Shown here one piece after another: positions 11,962 to 23,219 of a stretch of 64,000 bases of DNA. The translations under genes and the position numbers were made by a program. The notes beneath the pieces are model-generated. The model had not been told where the DNA came from and did no database searches. It saw only the letters and a list, made by a program, of their open reading frames with translations. The DNA is taken from NCBI GenBank assembly GCA_024195265.1, contig JAJLRJ010000014.1:26329181-26393180 (forward strand), in the 5' to 3' direction. This DNA comes from Dendrophyllia cribrosa (taxonomy: Eukaryota > Cnidaria > Anthozoa > Scleractinia > Dendrophylliidae). Each line of letters opens with the position of its first letter. The stretch's first letter is position 1.

Positions 11962-12300
11962 TGGAGCTCTAACTTTTTAGTCTGTGGATGAAATACTAAG
12001 GTGTTGCAATTCGTATTAAGGCTATTGAGCAGTACTTTCCTATGGTACTGTTTATTATGCTGTTCAAAGTGGTTCTCACTTTTGAGTCTGTGGATGAAAT
12101 CCTAAGGTGTAACCATTCAAATGAAAGCTATTGAGCAGTACTTTTCTGTGGTGCTGTTTATTCATTATGCTGTTCAAGGTGGTTCTAACTTTTTAGTCTG
12201 TAGATGAAATACTAAGGTGTTTCAATTCATATTAAAGCTATTAAGCATTACTTTCTTAGGGTGCTTCTTAAGGTTTTTCACTATTTTGCAAAAGGACTTT
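11962..12300. repeat. Three tandem monomers of the CACTCCC-type element
   Basis: The motif 'ctaactttttagtctgt(g/a)gatgaaat' starts three successive units of about 110 bp, each followed by a 'ttcaaatgaaagctattgagcagtacttt' variant and 'tgctgttcaaggtggtt'. The element has expanded internally rather than by transposition. Confidence 0.65.
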
Positions 12301-13390
12301 TTTATTAATATTTTTTCTGTTGGGCACTCATTTGGAAGTAAAAGAGTTCACGAGTTTTGACTGACAGCAAGTGGATTTTGGTCATTTAACGCCCAACTAT
12401 TGTGCCATTGGAAATAAGGGTGCGTCTTTTAGGTACCTTTTACAAATAAATATACTCAAAAGGGCCGGTAATTGTGTATTTTAAGACCTATTCCGATCGA
12501 TTCTGTTTCTCGGAATGAAGGCGGGGAATCTGTTGATTCTACTACCGACAGTAGAATAAACAGTATGGACAGAGTATGATTTACCGAACCGTTTAGAAGC
12601 GTGAAGACGATAAAACTTTTTCCCGTTAGAACCGAAACATTGCTTGAACGGTGGTCGATGAACGACGGGCTCTCAGAGTAAAAAATATGAGCAATGTTAG
12701 AAAACAGATTCAGAGCGAAACGAAAGCATAAATGTAGGAGCGACGTCAGAGCCATGTCTAGCAGCCATTACAAATGCACTAAAGCCACGCTAACAGGGTA
12801 ACAACAGTAAGTCACTCTTAAATTTTGACCCATCTGTAGGAATTATCAGTTTTAAAGACTTCAGATGTGAATGTTATTGACATCAACCAGACGAACAAAA
12901 GAAACACAGAAATCATTTTTAAATTGTAATAACAGTTGTGAGAATAGTACAAACTACTCCTTAAGTTACGGTTATCACAGTTCGTTTTGTTTCGTCCAGT
13001 TTCGTCCGTTTCCTTGTATTGTTTTATACTCTCTAAACCAATATGAAAACTTATTTTAAGACCTGTTTAAATCTGCGGATAGAGTTCGTTAGTGCAATCA
13101 TTTAAATGCATTGTTTTTTAAGATATTCGTGTGGTAGTGTTTATGGTGCGGTGGCGTTTTTTGGAAGCTACACAAAATAAAATTTGTAAAATTTGCATTT
13201 ACTTGGTACTTTAGGGGGGGGAGAAATCTTAAAACAAGAACTTATAACTGGTTAAATCTTATTAAATTACAAATTTCTAATACGAATTTGTCTGAAAATA
13301 TTCAGAGGGAAATGTTGCTATTGTTTTTCCCCACAATTCCAATCAACCGTGCTGATGTTATTTCCGCCAAGTACGCATATGCTTTTCTTG
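12301..13390. other. Unannotated stretch with one orphan ORF
   Basis: A 99-codon minus-strand ORF at 12456-12755 starts with a hydrophobic, signal-like segment in a locally GC-richer patch, but I recognise no family and see no partner exon. I do not call it a gene. The rest is AT-rich. Confidence 0.3.
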
Positions 13391-13393
13391 GTC

Positions 13394-14015
13394 ATAAGAT
13401 CGTTCGCGCGAAAATCTTCATAAACACAGATTTTTTTAAACTTTTGCCACAGTTAGCTTGTGAATCAGCTACAAAATGGGGGAGGGGGAATTATCTACTT
13501 TGTTTTGGAGATGAGACGCGTGGGAAAATACCCAGATTGTTGGTACTCGTAATTCGACATGGTCTCAGAGGCTGTTAGTTCAATACTACGCAATGTACCA
13601 AAAATGAATCACAGGAGACAAACTTTCTTAGTCAAATTTTATCAAAGTGGTTCTATTGAGTAAATAATTTCAACTAGTATTATGCTTTCAGGTAAACGTT
13701 ACTTTTGATGGAGGGCAATTGCAAACCCCACGCAGCTACAATATGAACGGAATCCGTTGGCACGTGTTAAGAAAAATAGAAAAACTCAGCCTTCCACAAC
13801 ACATATTTTTTTTTAGAAAGCGTAAAAAATATTTATCAAACCAAAAATGAGCCTCGCCGACAATCAAAGCAAAGTTAATGCAGTGGCTACCAGCCCTTTA
13901 TGTGTTCAGATTTTTTCCTTGGCGCGCGCGCTCATATCATATGACGTATGACGTTATATGGCATTGCAACATGAATTGCGTGCGGTTAAGGATGTGCATA
14001 AAAAATTTAGCGCGA
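13394..14015. mobile_element. GGACGTTCGCGC-type MITE, divergent copy
   Basis: The left end AAGATCGTTCGCGCGAAAATC resembles the left end at 40756. The right end ATTTAGCGCGAAAATCCTTT is its imperfect inverse. The right half shares 'gctaccagccctttatgtgttcagatttt' and 'ggcgcgcgcgctc' with 41283-41340. No transposase is present. Confidence 0.6.
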
Positions 14016-14212
14016 AAATCCTTTAATTGATTACTTTAATATAGATTTTCACCATATCCATCTCCTCAATTACCTTTAAGAAGAAGCTTCGTGATGCAAA
14101 ATTCAGGTACATTAACATTTCTATCATTAATTTTGGTTAATGTGATCAAGTAAAATACCATAAAGCTTTAAACTTGGCTCGTTATAGTCAATGATTCTAA
14201 TTAGAAGGCTCG

Positions 14213-14227
14213 GTTTTATTGGCTATA
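14213..14227. repeat. Target-site duplication of the Penelope-like element, left
   Basis: GTTTTATTGGCTATA here is identical to 16129-16143. Together they bracket the retroelement. Confidence 0.75.
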
Positions 14228-14340
14228 AATGAATGGGGTTAGTTTCTAGAGAAACTGTGGTGCTGCGTCGGTGGGGGGATGAAACACGAGAATTTAGTTT
14301 TATCGACTGAGTCGATAAGGTAAATTGACCACCGTAAAAA

Positions 14341-14389
14341 GATTCAAATAGCTGACGTTTCGAGCGCTAGCCCTTCGTCGGAGCGAATC
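14341..14389 (-). ncRNA. Hammerhead-like motif in the left terminal repeat
   Basis: This is the exact reverse complement of 16025-16073 (see that entry). Both terminal repeats therefore carry the motif in opposite orientation. Confidence 0.4.
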
Positions 14390-14681
14390 AAGGAATTGTG
14401 GGTAGTGTGTGGTTTTATATAGTAAGCGGTGGAGCTACGCTATTGGTGGAAATTTGGTGACGTGAAAAACAAATGTAGATTAGTTGAATGAAAAGCGTTC
14501 GTTGATTCCGTGGGGTTTGAGAGTGCCGATTTGAAAGATGATTTTTTGTTCTAGGTTTTTACGGCTTTCTGTGTTACCCTGGTGTAGGGAAAGGCCGCAG
14601 ATTGTCATGTGTTGTTTAGAATGGTTAGTAAGATTAAAATGGCGCGCGACTGGTTTGGATGCGTCTTTGTCATTTTTTTCA

Positions 14682-15934
14682 AACTGCTCCGCTTAGCCGA
14701 ATTAGTTTTGACACTTAACTGTTTTTCATTTTCCCAAAACTACTACAAACAAGTAAATGGAGTCGCCATGGGCACCAAAATGGGACCAAGCTACGCTAAC
14801 CTTTTTGTAGGCCACATCGAAGACAAATTTTTTAATCAGTACCACGGAACCAAACCCGAACTCTACGGCCGTTACATCGATGATTGCATTGGCGCTACCT
14901 CTTCCAGTAAAGAGGAACTTAATCAATTCATAACTTCTGTCAATACTTTTCATCCAGCTCTAAAATATACCTGGGAAATTTCCGAAACCTCAGTCGCTTT
15001 TCTTGACATTAATATTTCAATCAACGGTAACAGTTTATCCACAAGTGTGCACTACAAACCTACAGATTCCCACAGTTATCTGTTACATTCATCCTCACAT
15101 CCATCGCACGTTAAAAACGCCATTCCGTATTCTCAATTTCTCAGACTTCGACGTCTATGTAGTGATGACTCTGATTTTTCCAACAAATCAGAAGAAATGT
15201 GCCAGTTTTTCAAGAAACGTGGGTACCCTGACTCTGTTGTTAATACGGGCCAACAACGTGCACAACAGATCGACAGACAGTCAGCACTACAAACGCCACA
15301 GAAGGAAGAGAACGAGAGAATTCCATTCACCCTCACTTTCCACCCACACAACAACACAGTCAAAAGCATCATTTTAAAAAATTTCAAATTACTCCAAAAC
15401 GACCCCGAAACTGGCAGAATTTTTTCACAACCCCCACTAATTTCATTCAAACGTGACAAAAACATAGGCAACTTTCTAGTTACGAGCGCACTGAAATCTG
15501 ACGATGTACCGGGAACTTTCAAATGCACACGCACACGATGTAACACTTGTCCTTTCATTCACAACGCGGACAAAATAACAGGACCCAAACGATCTATTAA
15601 AATCACTGATCGTTTTACATGCACCTCCGTAAATGTTATCTACTGCATTACATGTACTTTTTGCAAAAAGATATACATTGGCGAAACAGGGAGGAGACTG
15701 GGCGACCGTTTTCGTGAACATCTCCGAGACGTTGAAAAAAATGACAAAGACGCATCCAAACCAGTCGCGCGCCATTTTAATCTTACTAACCATTCTAAAC
15801 AACACATGACAATCTGCGGCCTTTCCCTACACCAGGGTAACACAGAAAGCCGTAAAAACCTAGAACAAAAAATCATCTTTCAAATCGGCACTCTCAAACC
15901 CCACGGAATCAACGAACGCTTTTCATTCAACTAA
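14682..15934 (+). pseudogene. Penelope-like RT/GIY-YIG endonuclease, 5'-truncated
   Basis: The reading frame is open from 14609 to 15934, but the first roughly 24 codons come from the inverted terminal repeat (the same peptide is encoded on the minus strand at 15805), so the apparent start is not native. Native coding resumes near 14682. RT motifs follow: a GTKMGPSYANLF block (motif B type) and YIDD (catalytic aspartates of motif C). A Cys-containing CTRTRCNTCPF linker comes next. The C-terminal 100 residues hold a GIY-YIG nuclease: IYCITC, YIGETGRRLGDRFREHL, then a His/Asn-bearing ARHFNLTNH segment. The N-terminal RT fingers (motifs 1-3) are missing, so it cannot be a full enzyme. No internal stops or frameshifts suggest a fairly recent insertion. 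Confidence 0.88.
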
Positions 15935-16024
15935 TCTACATTTGTTTTTCACGTCACCAAATTTCCACCAATAGCGTAGCTCCACCGCTTACTATATAAA
16001 ACCACACACTACCCACAATTCCTT

Positions 16025-16073
16025 GATTCGCTCCGACGAAGGGCTAGCGCTCGAAACGTCAGCTATTTGAATC
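16025..16073 (+). ncRNA. Hammerhead-like ribozyme motif in the right terminal repeat
   Basis: CCGACGA at 16033-16039 stands where CUGANGA is expected (U4 is C). One extra A follows, then a stem-loop GGGC-TAGC-GCTC (16041-16052) and GAAA (16053-16056). Flanking stem I forms by GCT/AGC next to the core and GATTC/GAATC further out, with a TATTT bulge. A very short stem III (A..U) and a UC cleavage position fit the minimal type I hammerheads reported in Penelope-like elements. The U4 change may reduce activity. Confidence 0.45.
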
Positions 16074-16128
16074 TTTTTACGGTGGTCAATTTACCTTATC
16101 GACTCAGTCGATAAAACTAAATTCTCGT

Positions 16129-16143
16129 GTTTTATTGGCTATA
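16129..16143. repeat. Target-site duplication of the Penelope-like element, right
   Basis: GTTTTATTGGCTATA is identical to 14213-14227. Confidence 0.75.
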
Positions 16144-19100
16144 GGTTTGTATCAATTTTGATAGCACTAGACCTAAAATGTGGCGTAGTTCTCTCGAATA
16201 GGTTATTGTAACGCTGAAATATAGAAAGTGTCGTTAGTAAAACAAATTGCCTTTTTTGGCGCTGCACTTTGTTATGTCTTTTCTTTTTTATCATTTTTTA
16301 CACAATTATTATCAGCCAACATTCCCTTTTAAGTTCAGTTTGATAGGATAATGTACAGTGACATAACTGACTTATAACTTATCATTTATAACCATGTAAT
16401 TTTCAAATTTTAGGAGCCGTTACAATATTTTCTTTCAGTACAGCCCTGGCCCTGAGGAAGACTAATACTATTAGTCGAAATATTGGCCATTAATAAATCT
16501 GCCCTTTGCCGTAGTGCCAGCCTTGCATTCAGTTTTGTATTTTCACATTCAAGTGACGCCTGGCACGAGATCTTTCACCAGGAAGATCCGGCAACTACCA
16601 GCACGTTTAATTTCTGCGTCGTGTGGACCACTGCATTCAAAGGTTTTTCTATAACTGACTTTTTGATATCATACTGTGTAATAACTTGGGCTTGTTCTAT
16701 CTAGACTGAAATGAAGTTAAAACTGCTTTATACTAAAGGAGTGAACATTTCCTGCCTTAACCTGTACAGCATCATGTACTACACTTTCCTTTGTCATCTT
16801 ATAAATTATTTGTTTTGTGTGTATTCAGATTAATAAGCTACGTTATTCTAGATTTCGGTTACTAAATGCCTTAAAACTCTCCGGATTTACCACAATGATA
16901 CATAAAAGTCATGGTTTTTATCAAAATTGTGTGCGATTTCAACTGTCGAATGTACTTTAAAAGTGGACTAAAAAAATAGCAGATTCTCTTTTGTTTTCAA
17001 TGTTACGTAGTTGCTTGAAAGTAAAAATTAATGGTACCAATTTAGTTTCAAACTAATGGAAACATATGAGAATATCATATTGTGATAAGACCTCATTTAC
17101 GTACCATATTGCTTTTTAATTGAGAAATATAACGAAACATTTTTTGGTTGTTAAACAATTCCCTTGACGACATAGCGATTACTAGATTTTATCTCCATCT
17201 CCACAACTGACGTTTGGGAATAATAATTGATACTGCAATGGGCCATTTTATGTCTCACATTAAAAGATTTTGTTACACCTAGAATGGATTGATTTAACAT
17301 TAGACTGAAATATTTAGATAAACGCAAAGTAAAAATTGAAGGCGTCTTGCGTTTCACTGAGGTAAAACTACTCCGTAAATGCGATCGGATTAGTATTTTT
17401 CATAAAGGTATTTATTTGCCCGTGCACGTACGCAAAAAGGGCGTAATCATTAACATTTGATTTTAGCCACGCTTGGGAGTGGAAGGCCGGGAAATTATCA
17501 TAATTAATCTGGAATTTTTTTTAATCCTCGTGCTCATTTTTTCTACCAGAGCTCTTCGAGTTTCTTTTTTTTTTTCCTACTCTACCCTGTATTTCATGTT
17601 AACTCTTAAAAAAGAAACAAGATAAATCTCCAGATTTCTCTTTTTGGCACTTTTGACGACTTCTTTTCAAACAAGGTGATTATTCTATAGTCTCCTTTTC
17701 ACGAATGAGAGCAGTTTCTGCAGGTTGCTTTTGCCACTTCGAAAACGTTATATCACCTCTTGGCGGACAAATTTACAGATAAAAACATTTTAATGATACA
17801 TTTGACTTATCCACTACAATATGGCGACTTCACTACCCAGCACCCATATTGCGCACAATACGACACTAACTTAGCCATTCATTGAAGCTAAGCTTGTCAC
17901 TGGTGGCAACTTACATCCTAGCCACGACCGAGTAAAAACAACATCCACGATTTCCTAATCAACATGAGTTCAACAAATATATTGAATTTTGCCGCCCCGA
18001 ATATTGTAATAATTTGATATGATACATCAAAACGGTTTGTGTGAGGTTGCTGCGGGAACCCATTCAAGAGCAACGGGCCATTGTTTGATTTGTTGACAGA
18101 AACAGCAGATGGAGAACTCACCGTGGACGGCAAATGGCACTTTGTTTTCCTTCGACCTGCCATTGTGCACCGCAGTTTTGAAGCATTAATTCAACCATTT
18201 TTGAGTAAATACAGCTGTATGCGAAAATCAAAGCAATCTTTCGACAAAAATAACACCGAAGATGTGGACGATTTACAAACTCACCATCGATGCGTTCAAC
18301 TTTGACGATTTTGACCGTTTATTCGCTTTTTAGTGTCATAGTTGATTGTCACTTTTAATTGGTTAATTTATTTTCATGTTACGCCAGCTAAAATTTGTTT
18401 TTGTACGAGAGTGAGCCCCAAGCAAAGAATGTGCTTGTGATTCCTGAAGCATTTATTCTCTTTCTCTCTCTTAAGTTTCGAAAGGCGATAAATATAATCC
18501 CACATGTTTGAGGATGTGGTCTAGAATTGCACCAAGAACGTGACAACTGCCTTCTTGCTAAAGAATTATGCGTCAAATAAAACACTATATGGCGAATGTA
18601 ATAAAAGCTGTATTGGGAATTCTTTGATTTACTTCGCGCCCATGAATTAAAGAACGCATATTAATTGAAAAATCGTTTTCTGTTGATTAAAAATGTCCGT
18701 TCTTCGTGATCGTTTATTAACTATCGAAGTTTCAAATTTAGAAACAATAGAGCGTCAATTGAGCATGATTGCATTCAAATTGATGAAAAGTGGAAATGTA
18801 TCGATGATTAACATTTCGAGATTTTTAAATTATCCAAATCTCTCGTTCTGTACTCATTTGAAAAAATCTGGAAGGTCGGCAATTTGGTTTCAATATCTAG
18901 CCACAATTGAGCGCTTAAAACACTGTTTGTTCAGGCTACAGATACTCCAAATGAAATAGGCCATCCTAGATGCTAAAACAAACAAGTTTGTCTGAATCTA
19001 TTTCATGCTAATGACAAACTAATTGAGGAACTGGGTCACTTGATGCTACCCTGACATGTCCACTAAAAGGTGTTTTGTTCAACTTATGGCTCGGACAATA

Positions 19101-19187
19101 TCATTTTAAAGCGGGAATGTTTGGCTTAGTCAACAAAGCTTCCAACCACTAGTGAAGCGAAATAGCTGCTTAGTCACGAGTTAGCGG
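16144..19187. other. Region upstream of the SIX gene
   Basis: Apart from the hammerhead-like motif at 16447, this 3-kb stretch has no supported gene. The segment around 18050-18310 is somewhat GC-richer and gene-like in composition, but I find no in-frame splice partner. It is a candidate location for distal SIX control sequence, by position only. Confidence 0.35.
16447..16485 (+). ncRNA. Hammerhead-like ribozyme motif (type I layout)
   Basis: TGGCC (stem I, 16447-16451), CTGAGGA (core, 16452-16458), one extra A, a perfect 7-bp stem GACTAAT/ATTAGTC with loop ACT (16460-16476), GAAA (16477-16480), TATT, then GGCCA pairing back with TGGCC. All conserved core bases are present. Stem III is reduced to a single A-U pair, as described for hammerheads of Penelope-like elements. 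The extra A before stem II is shared with the other motifs in this window. No RT lies next to it, so it is probably a relic of a terminal repeat. Confidence 0.5.
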
Positions 19188-19196
19188 TATATATAA
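19188..19196 (+). promoter_or_regulatory. TATA box of the SIX gene
   Basis: TATATATAA lies 80 bp before the proposed start codon at 19276, inside a GC-richer local context. By the usual 25-30-bp rule, transcription would begin near 19220. This is inference from position and sequence. Confidence 0.55.
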
Positions 19197-19275
19197 CGCG
19201 GGTGTGCAAGGTGGCACTGATTCATTCTGGACCAACTGTCGTCAAAGAAACAACAAGCCACCATAACACACTAAT

Positions 19276-19832
19276 ATGCTTCCCTGTCCATTTTCCTCAG
19301 GCCAAGTCGCTTCAGTGTGCCAATTCCTCCAGAATAGCGGAGAAATCGAACGCCTTTCTCGATTTCTCTGGTCCTTGCCAACGGATATAGACTGCGATGC
19401 TAAGACCACCGAGACGATACTTGTATCAAAGGCAGTGGTTTATTTCTACCAGAACAACTATAAAGAACTATACGCCATACTTGAGAGGCACAAATTCTCT
19501 AAAGAGAACCACGAGCGACTACAGTGTTTGTGGAGGACAGCGCACTACCTCGAAGCTGAGCGACAACGCGGTAGACCTTTGGGTGCAGTGGGAAAGTACC
19601 GTGTACGAAGAAAGTACCCTCTTCCACGGACGATTTGGGATGGTGAGGAAACTACCTACTGCTTCAAGGAGAAGTCGAGGAATATTTTGAACAAGGCGTA
19701 TACGGAGAACCCCTACCCCACTCCACGAGAGAAATACAATCTGGCGAAGATGACCGAACTGACCGTGACGCAAGTAAGCAACTGGTTCAAGAACAAGAGG
19801 CAGCGTGTGCGAGCTGCAGAAATGAGGAAGGG
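19276..19832 (+). CDS. SIX1/2-type homeobox transcription factor, exon 1
   Basis: This exon encodes residues 1-185 plus two bases of the next codon. A SIX domain (about residues 6-118, with FLWSLP and [20 protein letters not shown]) is followed by a SIX-class homeodomain (about 121-180) that begins [15 protein letters not shown] and has recognition helix [10 protein letters not shown]. Lys50 of the homeodomain, typical of SIX proteins, is kept. The [10 protein letters not shown] and [12 protein letters not shown] segments place it with SIX1/2 rather than SIX3/6. The start [15 protein letters not shown] aligns with the start of vertebrate SIX1. The exon ends AAG-GG before donor GTGAGT (19833). 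It is a nuclear DNA-binding regulator; family roles are in sensory and neural patterning. Odd points: WFKNRRQRDR is changed to [10 protein letters not shown], and the SIX domain is fairly divergent. Confidence 0.93.
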
Positions 19833-19857
19833 GTGAGTGTCTTGAACTAGTAATTAA

Positions 19858-20150
19858 TTTCCCATTTATTCTTATATCTTTCATTCAAATCGTGAGTAGT
19901 ACTTTCTTGCTGTACTCCTTATTATGCTATATGAGATGGTGTGGTTCTAATTGTTAAGTTTGTGGATCTGAAAATGCTAAAGTGTGCTCACCCAATTGAA
20001 TGCTTTCAGGCGGTACTTTCATGTGATGCTGTTTATTATAGTGCTGTATAAGGTGGCTCTGACTTGTTTCTGTGATGCCTTACTATGGTCTATCTATTTA
20101 TTAAAACTTATCAAGTATTATTTTCTCGTGCTGGTGCTTGTTTTTGAGCA
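19858..20150. repeat. Degenerate CACTCCC-type monomers in the SIX intron
   Basis: Family-like motifs recur: 'gtagtactttcttgctgtac', 'ttctaattgttaagtttgtggatctgaaa', 'cggtactttcatgtgatgctgtttatta' and 'gctgtataaggtggctctga'. It is an old, unbounded fragment. Confidence 0.45.
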
Positions 20151-20958
20151 TTAAAACTGAGCATCTTCCTGTACTCATCGCACTTTGAAATTTTCATCGA
20201 TTAGATGGACTGACGGAAGTGTTGTGTTATTTTAACAAAAATGTGTCTTGTACTGTCTGTCTCCGTACATTTTCTCTAAACATAAGACAAACTGTTTTGC
20301 CTCATTTGTCTGTATTTCATTACCTACACGTCTGTTGTGAAGCTTTGAGTCAAAACGTTTCTGGGTGTGCTAGTCTCTTGAAATTATTTTCCATTCTGAA
20401 ATTTTCAAAATAGCAAAATAATTAATTGCTTACAGTTGATAAGCTGAAACCTGTACCAACTCTATTGCATTTAGTTAAAAATAATTCACCCGTTTCGAAA
20501 CACCTATGTTTATCAACTTAATTTAACCATGAGGTTTGGGAAACGGTACATTAAACAATCCAAGCTTTATAATTTGCAGATTGGAAAAGGATGTATATAC
20601 TCCCCATTAAGAAGAAGGTTTAAACAAACTTCAATAGTTTCCCTGCCTGAGTCAAACCTGAAGTCCTTTAATGTAATTCGACTTGTTCTGTGAATAAATC
20701 CAAAAGGGTAGTGCTGTTTATTATTATAAAAACAAATTTATTTCTTTGTATATGTCTCCATTTTATAGCTAGGGCACTGCTAAGGAAATACGACCAATTA
20801 GTACTCGATAAAAATACAATCCATTTGTACGGGAAATTAATACGGTATAAGTTTTTTCCTTTAACTTGTTTATGAAAAAATATATATCAGCTTCCGTTTT
20901 ATGTCTCGATTAACACTATTTCATCCCATTACTTGCTAATGGGAAGCGATTATCACCT

Positions 20959-21332
20959 GCGCCCGATTGTTCAACGAGTGGATAACGCTATCCATCGGAT
21001 AAATCACTATCCAGTGGCTAAGCATTAACAAAACCAACTGCGTTATCCACTGTATAGAGATTAGCGACCTTTAGATTAGACTACGAGTACGAAATCGAGT
21101 ACGAGTACGATTTTGGAATTTCGAGATAATTGTATCCCCCGAACAATAACTCTTTCCTGTTGCTGACCTAACACATAAATAAACGTTAATAGGGATAAGA
21201 TTGGTGTGATAAGTAATTATATGAGGCACACGAATTTGGTTTAAGAAAACTCGTACTTGTACTCAATCTTGTACTCGTAGTCCAATCTAATGATCTAGTG
21301 AACAGCGACATCCATGTTTTGAACAACTGGTC
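20959..21332. mobile_element. TIR element containing a second foldback element
   Basis: Outer ends 'gcgcccgattgttcaacgagtggataacg' and 'atgttttgaacaactggtcgtg' are imperfect inverses. They resemble the GGTTGTTCGAAAG-type ends at 26104-26343. A separate foldback sits inside at 21071-21290. Confidence 0.5.
21071..21290. mobile_element. Nested 220-bp foldback element
   Basis: The left end TTAGATTAGACTACGAGTAC is inverted at the right end with one mismatch (GTACTCGTAGTCCAATCTAA). Both ends continue with further GTAC-containing repeats. Confidence 0.7.
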
Positions 21333-22758
21333 GTGAACTACACAACAACGGTTTGAATCGCAAGTCCTTCTTTAGAAGACAATGTACAGAAGCTTCCACA
21401 TCAAAATCCATTAGTTATGAACTGACCGACTGAGAAATACATGTAAATAAGTCCAGACGTTTTTTGGTCCAAAGCTTTTGTTTCTGTTTTAACGACGGCT
21501 ATTTATGGTTTCAGTGCCTGATAATCCGCGATATCGCTATGAAATACATAACAAAAGGAACCATGGACTCTGAACAGGCAGATAATAAACCAGCTATTTG
21601 CTTCGTTTTGCTGCATACTTTTTTGTGGTTAATGCGGGGAATAAGCTGTAAACGATTTTAACTGCTAATAGGTTTCTCCTACTACAAGTTAATTTATCGT
21701 CCGTTTTTATTAACAACTGAATACCGAGAATCAAAGATTCGCAGTGAACGTGACCGTAAAGTAATTGCTTTCGTTCTACGCACGTGGAGAATCGAACCTG
21801 GTTAAAAAGTAAAGAGCTTCTCTATTTATTGTGGGGTTCATTTTATGTCAAATGTTTAATGAAGATGTCTTCATGAATTTGTAGACGCATTTTCCGGTAA
21901 ATCATAATAAACTCCATTGGTTCAAGAGGCACTCTTGTTAGTTAACGAGTTACAAGTAAAAAAAAATTCTAAGAATATCACGTTGAATTCTCTCCGCAGT
22001 CCTCCTATGATCTATTCGCAGTTTTAATATCAACTGTGTTCGATTTCATTTGGTTTTGCTTCATGCCAAAGGGGATCATATTTCATATTGATGTATACTT
22101 CTGCTCGGCAAACTTAAATGGTGTTTGTGTGCGGGCAGAAATCTAATCACTGAATCAATAGGTTTGATACTTATGCTTCAATCATTTACCCTGCCCAAAT
22201 GGAAAAAAGTTTTAGCGCTGTTTGCTTTTCATTTTAAAACCTTGCGTGTATTTGAGCACCTGCGCGGTGAAAAACCAACCGAAAATATTAGCTAATGGAC
22301 CGAGGTAAATCCCAAACATTAACACCATGATACGTGATACCGATCAATGTCGAACTGGTCAATCATAAACGTGACAAACGTATCAGAAATCATGCACCCT
22401 TAGTTTCTTCTTTGGTTTAGTCCTTTTAAAAATATCGTTTTTCGTGTTTCAATTTATTAAAGCATTGCAACCATTTGGGCGTATTAAGCAAAAATGTGGT
22501 GACCCATTTCTTTTGTCTCTGGCCTCGAATGTGTATCATATTCGGTATTGTTTGATCTCTTTAACGCCTTATACGAATATTCAAAATTTCATTTAATATC
22601 ATTGAATGGCCAAGTTACTGGAAGAGAAACTTACGATTTATTTTCATCAAATTCTCAAAGGAGGGCAGACATCTAAGTTTTTCTTTTAATATCAATACAT
22701 TTGCAAACAAACAGGTGACGGGAATGAAAGAAAAGACCATCGATCGGGAAAAATGTTG

Positions 22759-22905
22759 TGATGAAACGACAAATTCTCATGACAGAAAATGTTCGGGTCT
22801 GTGACGAATCACCAATGAAAACTGTTTTGATGAAACAACGAATTCTCATAACAAACATGAAAAGAAACGTCCAGGCCTGGGAGCAATCACCAATGAAGGA
22901 GTCAG
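22759..22905. repeat. Two tandem copies of a ~70-bp unit
   Basis: 'tgatgaaac.ac.aattctcat.aca' starts at 22759 and again at about 22829. Each unit ends near 'gaatcaccaatgaa' or 'caatcaccaatgaagg'. Confidence 0.65.
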
Positions 22906-23219
22906 AAATTGTCTTTACAAGGTTTATTCGTATTTTGCCAACTGGTACTTCACAAAATGAGGCCTCGTCCAGACAAACGTGTTTTCAAAAGCCTCCGTTT
23001 TTATTGGCAGATTACATGAAGGGAAATGCCCTGATGCGGAGTTTATTAAACATGAATTAAAATGAGGCCCAGTCACGTTTTCAAACGCCGTTTTCATTGT
23101 AGCAAAATATTTATAGTATAACAAGCATTAATTTTAGAGATGGAAACGCGTTGCAATTTAGAATTAGACGTTATATTTCGTGCAGTTGTGTATCGTGTTT
23201 CCAGGACTGGAGTCGAGTT

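Larger units (their letters stand above)
14228..16128 (+). mobile_element. Penelope-like retroelement with inverted terminal copy
   Basis: About 1.9 kb lies between 15-bp direct repeats. The right terminal segment (about 15740-16125) covers the end of the ORF and the 3' tail; its reverse complement forms the left side (about 14285-14681). Between them is a reverse transcriptase fragment linked to a GIY-YIG endonuclease, the domain pair that defines Penelope-like elements. Inverted terminal repeats joined to a 5'-truncated body are a known structure in this class. The ends carry the palindrome ATCGACTNAGTCGAT and hammerhead-like motifs. The copy is non-autonomous because the RT lacks its N-terminal part. 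Confidence 0.9.

Noticed and set aside
12456..12755. 99-codon minus-strand ORF with a hydrophobic start
   Set aside because: No family, no splice partner and no conserved motif; could be chance in a GC-richer patch.
14609..14681. N-terminal part of the 441-codon ORF as native protein
   Set aside because: It comes from the inverted terminal repeat; the same peptide is encoded on the other strand at the right end.
16430..16485. Type III hammerhead layout using CAATAT/ATATTG as stem III
   Set aside because: Stem III pairs well but no stem I can then form; the type I layout satisfies all three stems.
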